Below, piece by piece: positions 61,466-64,000 of a stretch of DNA of 64,000 nt. The position numbers were made by a program, and so were the translations under genes. Within the stretch, counting starts at the first letter, position 1. Each line of letters begins with the position of its first letter. The notes beneath the pieces are model-generated. The model was not told where the DNA came from, did no database searches, and worked only from the letters and a program-made list of their open reading frames with translations. The DNA is from Paenibacillus radicis (ex Gao et al. 2016) (lineage in GTDB: Bacteria; Bacillota; Bacilli; Paenibacillales; Paenibacillaceae), in the NCBI RefSeq assembly GCF_014641555.1, contig NZ_BMHY01000001.1, positions 1,136,163 to 1,200,162 on the forward strand. Direction: 5' to 3'.

Positions 61466-61518
61466 GATTGTTGCCACCTCCATATAATTTGAATAAGTCA
61501 GCTGTAAAAAAATTTATA

Positions 61519-61947
61519 TTAAGAATTAGCTTCGCTGCTCATACTGCTGTACATTTCAGTGAATAAATGACGGAGCATTTGCTGATTTTTCTTATACTGT
61601 CCTTTTTCCATTAAGCTTGTGACCAGTTCTAAAGCCTTTAGTGCTGACTGATAAAATACAACTTGCTGTCTGATGTAATCCATTTTGACCGAGAACATCG
61701 TCTGCGAAGTAAAATCGCATTGTGCAGAAATCGGATTTTGCTCAAACTGCAGCATCGATTTTATTTCCTGTAAGGAAAATCCTAATTTCTTCAGCACGAT
61801 AATAAACTTTATGGCTTGCTCACAGTCTTCATCATAATCCCGATATCCGTTCTCCAGACGAAGCGGCTGCAGCAGGCCTTCATCCTCATAGTATCTGGCT
61901 GTATCTCCGGAAATCCCATATTTCTCGGTAAATTGCTTAATTCGCAT
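61519..61947 (-). CDS. MerR-family transcriptional regulator
   Basis: Protein of 142 residues. The N-terminal winged helix is RIKQFTEKYGISGDTARYYEDEGLLQPLRLENGYRDYDED, then a coiled dimer helix. The C-terminal part is short and holds one cysteine (SAQCDF), so no metal-binding loop. Its promoter has the 19-bp spacer with a dyad that MerR proteins twist to activate, so it likely activates itself and the metallo-hydrolase. Confidence 0.92.
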   Translation of the reverse strand: MRIKQFTEKYGISGDTARYYEDEGLLQPLRLENGYRDYDEDCEQAIKFIIVLKKLGFSLQEIKSMLQFEQNPISAQCDFTSQTMFSVKMDYIRQQVVFYQSALKALELVTSLMEKGQYKKNQQMLRHLFTEMYSSMSSEANS

Positions 61948-62015
61948 TCAAGATTCCTCCAATATGATTAAAGCTTTCGCTGTTTCTTGTTAACTATGCA
62001 TGACCTTATGCATCT

Positions 62016-62046
62016 AGCGTATCATTGGAGCATACTCCAAGGTCAA
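62016..62046 (-). promoter_or_regulatory. MerR-type promoter with 19-bp spacer
   Basis: Minus strand TTGACC (62046-62041), TACGCT (62021-62016), spacer 19 bp filled by the perfect dyad TTGGAGTA/TGCTCCAA (62025-62040). This is the diagnostic MerR operator-promoter. Confidence 0.85.
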
Positions 62047-62151
62047 GCATCAAATACGTCAAGTTGAAGAGGCTTCTGAAAAGTCTGCTCTCTTTCTAGG
62101 GCTCGTTTTTGTATCGGGAAGCAGGTCGAGTATGTAAAAATCTTCTGAAGT

Positions 62152-62319
62152 ATGTCATTATCGCCTCCATTACTGCATATCCACTTGCCAGACGTAGAAC
62201 AAGATGGAATAATTTTATTTATACCTGTATTACTAGTCGTTGATTTTGGGACAGATACATATTGGTATACCGGATTTATTAGCGATATTCCGAAGAAGCA
62301 TGATAGGCGGGAGTTATAG
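62152..62319 (+). CDS. Possible small ORF of 55 residues
   Basis: ATG to TAG frame with a hydrophobic core GIILFIPVLLVVDFG and the tail YTGFISDIPKKHDRREL. The ribosome site is poor and no family was recognised. It is the only coding candidate in the 480-bp gap before the glycosidase; may be spurious or a remnant. Confidence 0.25.
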   Translation: MSLSPPLLHIHLPDVEQDGIILFIPVLLVVDFGTDTYWYTGFISDIPKKHDRREL

Positions 62320-62426
62320 ACGGCTGCTAGTGAAACCGATTACAGTGACTTATTTATTATTAAATGTATAGCCGACGTTGTCATTAGATTAAGCGCATCG
62401 TCAGGCACTAACGGAGGCAGACAGCT

Positions 62427-64000
62427 ATGGAGCGACAAAACAGCACAAGATGGACAATTGGCAAGGATGAAATTGTATGGGAGGTTGCGGGAAGCAGCCG
62501 ACAACCGCATGGAGATCATCTGGAGATGAGCGGCAAGCAAGTCTCGATGATTGTACATTACGGCGTGGATGCGGACGGCAAACTTGTATTGTCCCGCACA
62601 GTCGTTTGGCCGGGGCTGCGAACGATTCCGAATAATACGCATGGAAGTCTTATGCAGGATTTTGGGCAGGAGGCTGTTCCCTTCCTACGAATAAACGGTA
62701 AGCAAAGTGTAAACGAGCGTCCACTTCGGTTTAAATTTGACGGTCTGCTTCATATGGAAAGCGAAGCCGAGGACGGTCTAGTCATTGTAAGGACGTTGTT
62801 CCCGTCAACGGAAGCGAAAGCGGCGCTTGAGAAAGTGACGCTGACAAATACGTCAGACAAGCCGGTGAATGTGCAAGTTGTCGACCAGAAGGAAAGAACA
62901 TCTGTGAAGGGGGCTTACGGCATTTATTTAATCGCTGCAGCTCATGATGCTGAAGATGGCGAGCAAACGATTGAGCCGGGGCAGTCGCTGCAATTTGGCA
63001 TTCGAATCACGGCAAAGACGGTGAAGGAAACGGACAATCTGATCAATATTGCCGATGAAGAAGGCAAGCGGCAGCAACTGATCGGGCAGAGCCGCAGACA
63101 TCTGCGGTTGGAGACACCGGATACGGTGCTGGATCAGATGTTTGCATTTGCTAAGCTGCGAACGGCAGAAAGTATTTTCGAGACGAGAAACGGTTTGATG
63201 CATAGTCCAGGTGGGGGGCATTATTACGCGGCCGTATGGACGAATGACCAAGTCGAATATGCAGGACCTTTATTCCCTTATTTGGGATATGCGCCGGGTA
63301 ATGAAGCGACGCTGAATGCGCTCCGGCTGTACACCAACTTTATGGGACCGGATTATCAGCCGATACCAAGCTCGATCATTGCCGAAGGAATTGACATTTG
63401 GGAGGGCGCAGGAGACCGCGGTGATGCGGCGATGTACGCATACGGAGCTTCATTATTTGCTTTGTCGTCAGGGGATCTGGCGATTGCTGAGGAATTATGG
63501 CCTGCGATCGAATGGAGCTTGGAATTCTGCGAGCGGCAGAAAACCGAAGCAGGCGTCATCGCCTCCGATTCGGATGAACTGGAGAACCGATTCCCGAGCG
63601 GTTCGGCTAATTTGTCCACCTCATGTCTGGCATATGCCGCTTATCAGCATGCTGCGGATTTAGCTGGCTCGCTGGGCAAGACAGAGGCTCAGGCTGCGTA
63701 TACAGTTGCGGCGGAAGCACTGTATGCCGCGATTGAGAACTATTTTGGCGCTACGGTAGAAGGGTTCGAGACTTACCGGTATTACGACGGCAATGACGTA
63801 TTACGGTCATGGATTTGCATTCCGTTGACGATGGGAATTGAGACGCGCAAGGCTGGAACGATTCAGGCACTTCTATCACCAAGGCTTTGGACGGAAGACG
63901 GGCTGGCGACGGAAGCGGGAGATACGACGTTCTGGGATCGTTCAACGCTGTACGGCCTGCGCGGCATGTACGCCGCTGGCGAGACAGAAATTGCGACCGC
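62427..64000 (+). CDS. Six-hairpin glycosidase-like protein, 5' part
   Basis: Open for 524 codons to the right edge without a stop. GGAGG lies 9 bases before the ATG. An N-terminal beta domain (MERQNSTRWTIGKDEIVW, LHYGVDADGKLVLSRT-like) is followed by an (alpha/alpha)6-type catalytic region: AAVWTNDQVEYAGPLFPYLG, IPSSIIAEGIDIWEGAGDRGDAAMYAYG, RSWICIPLTMGIE. Acidic residues in WTNDQVE and EGAGDRGD are candidate catalysts. It resembles cytoplasmic GH-like proteins of the rhamnosidase/glucosidase clan in Paenibacillus; the family number and substrate are not decided. Confidence 0.75.
   Translation, partial: MERQNSTRWTIGKDEIVWEVAGSSRQPHGDHLEMSGKQVSMIVHYGVDADGKLVLSRTVVWPGLRTIPNNTHGSLMQDFGQEAVPFLRINGKQSVNERPLRFKFDGLLHMESEAEDGLVIVRTLFPSTEAKAALEKVTLTNTSDKPVNVQVVDQKERTSVKGAYGIYLIAAAHDAEDGEQTIEPGQSLQFGIRITAKTVKETDNLINIADEEGKRQQLIGQSRRHLRLETPDTVLDQMFAFAKLRTAESIFETRNGLMHSPGGGHYYAAVWTNDQVEYAGPLFPYLGYAPGNEATLNALRLYTNFMGPDYQPIPSSIIAEGIDIWEGAGDRGDAAMYAYGASLFALSSGDLAIAEELWPAIEWSLEFCERQKTEAGVIASDSDELENRFPSGSANLSTSCLAYAAYQHAADLAGSLGKTEAQAAYTVAAEALYAAIENYFGATVEGFETYRYYDGNDVLRSWICIPLTMGIETRKAGTIQALLSPRLWTEDGLATEAGDTTFWDRSTLYGLRGMYAAGETEIAT

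Overview
The window reads as chromosomal DNA of a Paenibacillus-like, spore-forming Bacillota. Supporting signs are a GerA-type spore germinant-receptor operon, a secreted glycoside hydrolase with S-layer homology repeats, several LacI-type sugar regulators, purine-rich Shine-Dalgarno sites with frequent TTG/GTG starts, and intrinsic terminators after many genes. The species call is inference; no rRNA, tRNA, transposase, integrase or CRISPR array was seen.

Layout. 1-6.2 kb: end of a myo-inositol catabolic operon (iolC', iolA, iolJ, iolG, iolB), followed by a LacI-type regulator and a HAD phosphatase and closed by a perfect terminator. 6.3-10.4 kb: germinant-receptor operon in A-C-B order plus a small two-helix fourth gene. 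10.4-19 kb: a DUF7002-like protein, a GH8-SLH enzyme with twin operators, a NUDIX hydrolase, a GntR/LacI hybrid regulator, a secreted crystallin-Vps62 protein and a GH38-like DUF5054 protein. 19-26.7 kb: a five-gene oligopeptide-type ABC importer with its own LacI-type regulator and paired operators, probably for oligosaccharides. 26.7-28 kb: an MgtC-like protein, then a structured RNA with promoter and terminator in front of a NUDIX gene.

28-52 kb is accessory DNA with lower GC and small single-gene units: acetyltransferases, NUDIX, efflux pumps with their regulators, an antibiotic-kinase-like protein, an LRR protein, methyltransferases, an amidase and an amino-acid oxidase. At least eight members are broken by frameshift, nonsense mutation or deletion, so much of it looks like a decaying acquisition zone. 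It includes a probable macrolide-tolerance unit: an RlmA/TlrB-type 23S rRNA methyltransferase behind a leader peptide ending in Arg-Leu-Arg.

52.2-57.0 kb is an AT-rich two-gene module: a 1326-residue SF1 helicase with a C-terminal phospholipase-D nuclease domain (resembling Mokosh type II) and a DUF6602-like PD-(D/E)XK nuclease. Imperfect 41-bp direct repeats lie on both sides of it. It is the best candidate for a mobile antiphage system. 57.5-62 kb holds a MATE exporter, an XRE/membrane-protein/quinone-oxidoreductase operon and a MerR-controlled metallo-hydrolase. The right edge cuts a six-hairpin glycosidase-like gene (62427 to beyond 64000).

All annotation is from reading sequence; no database search was made, so family names rest on motif recognition.
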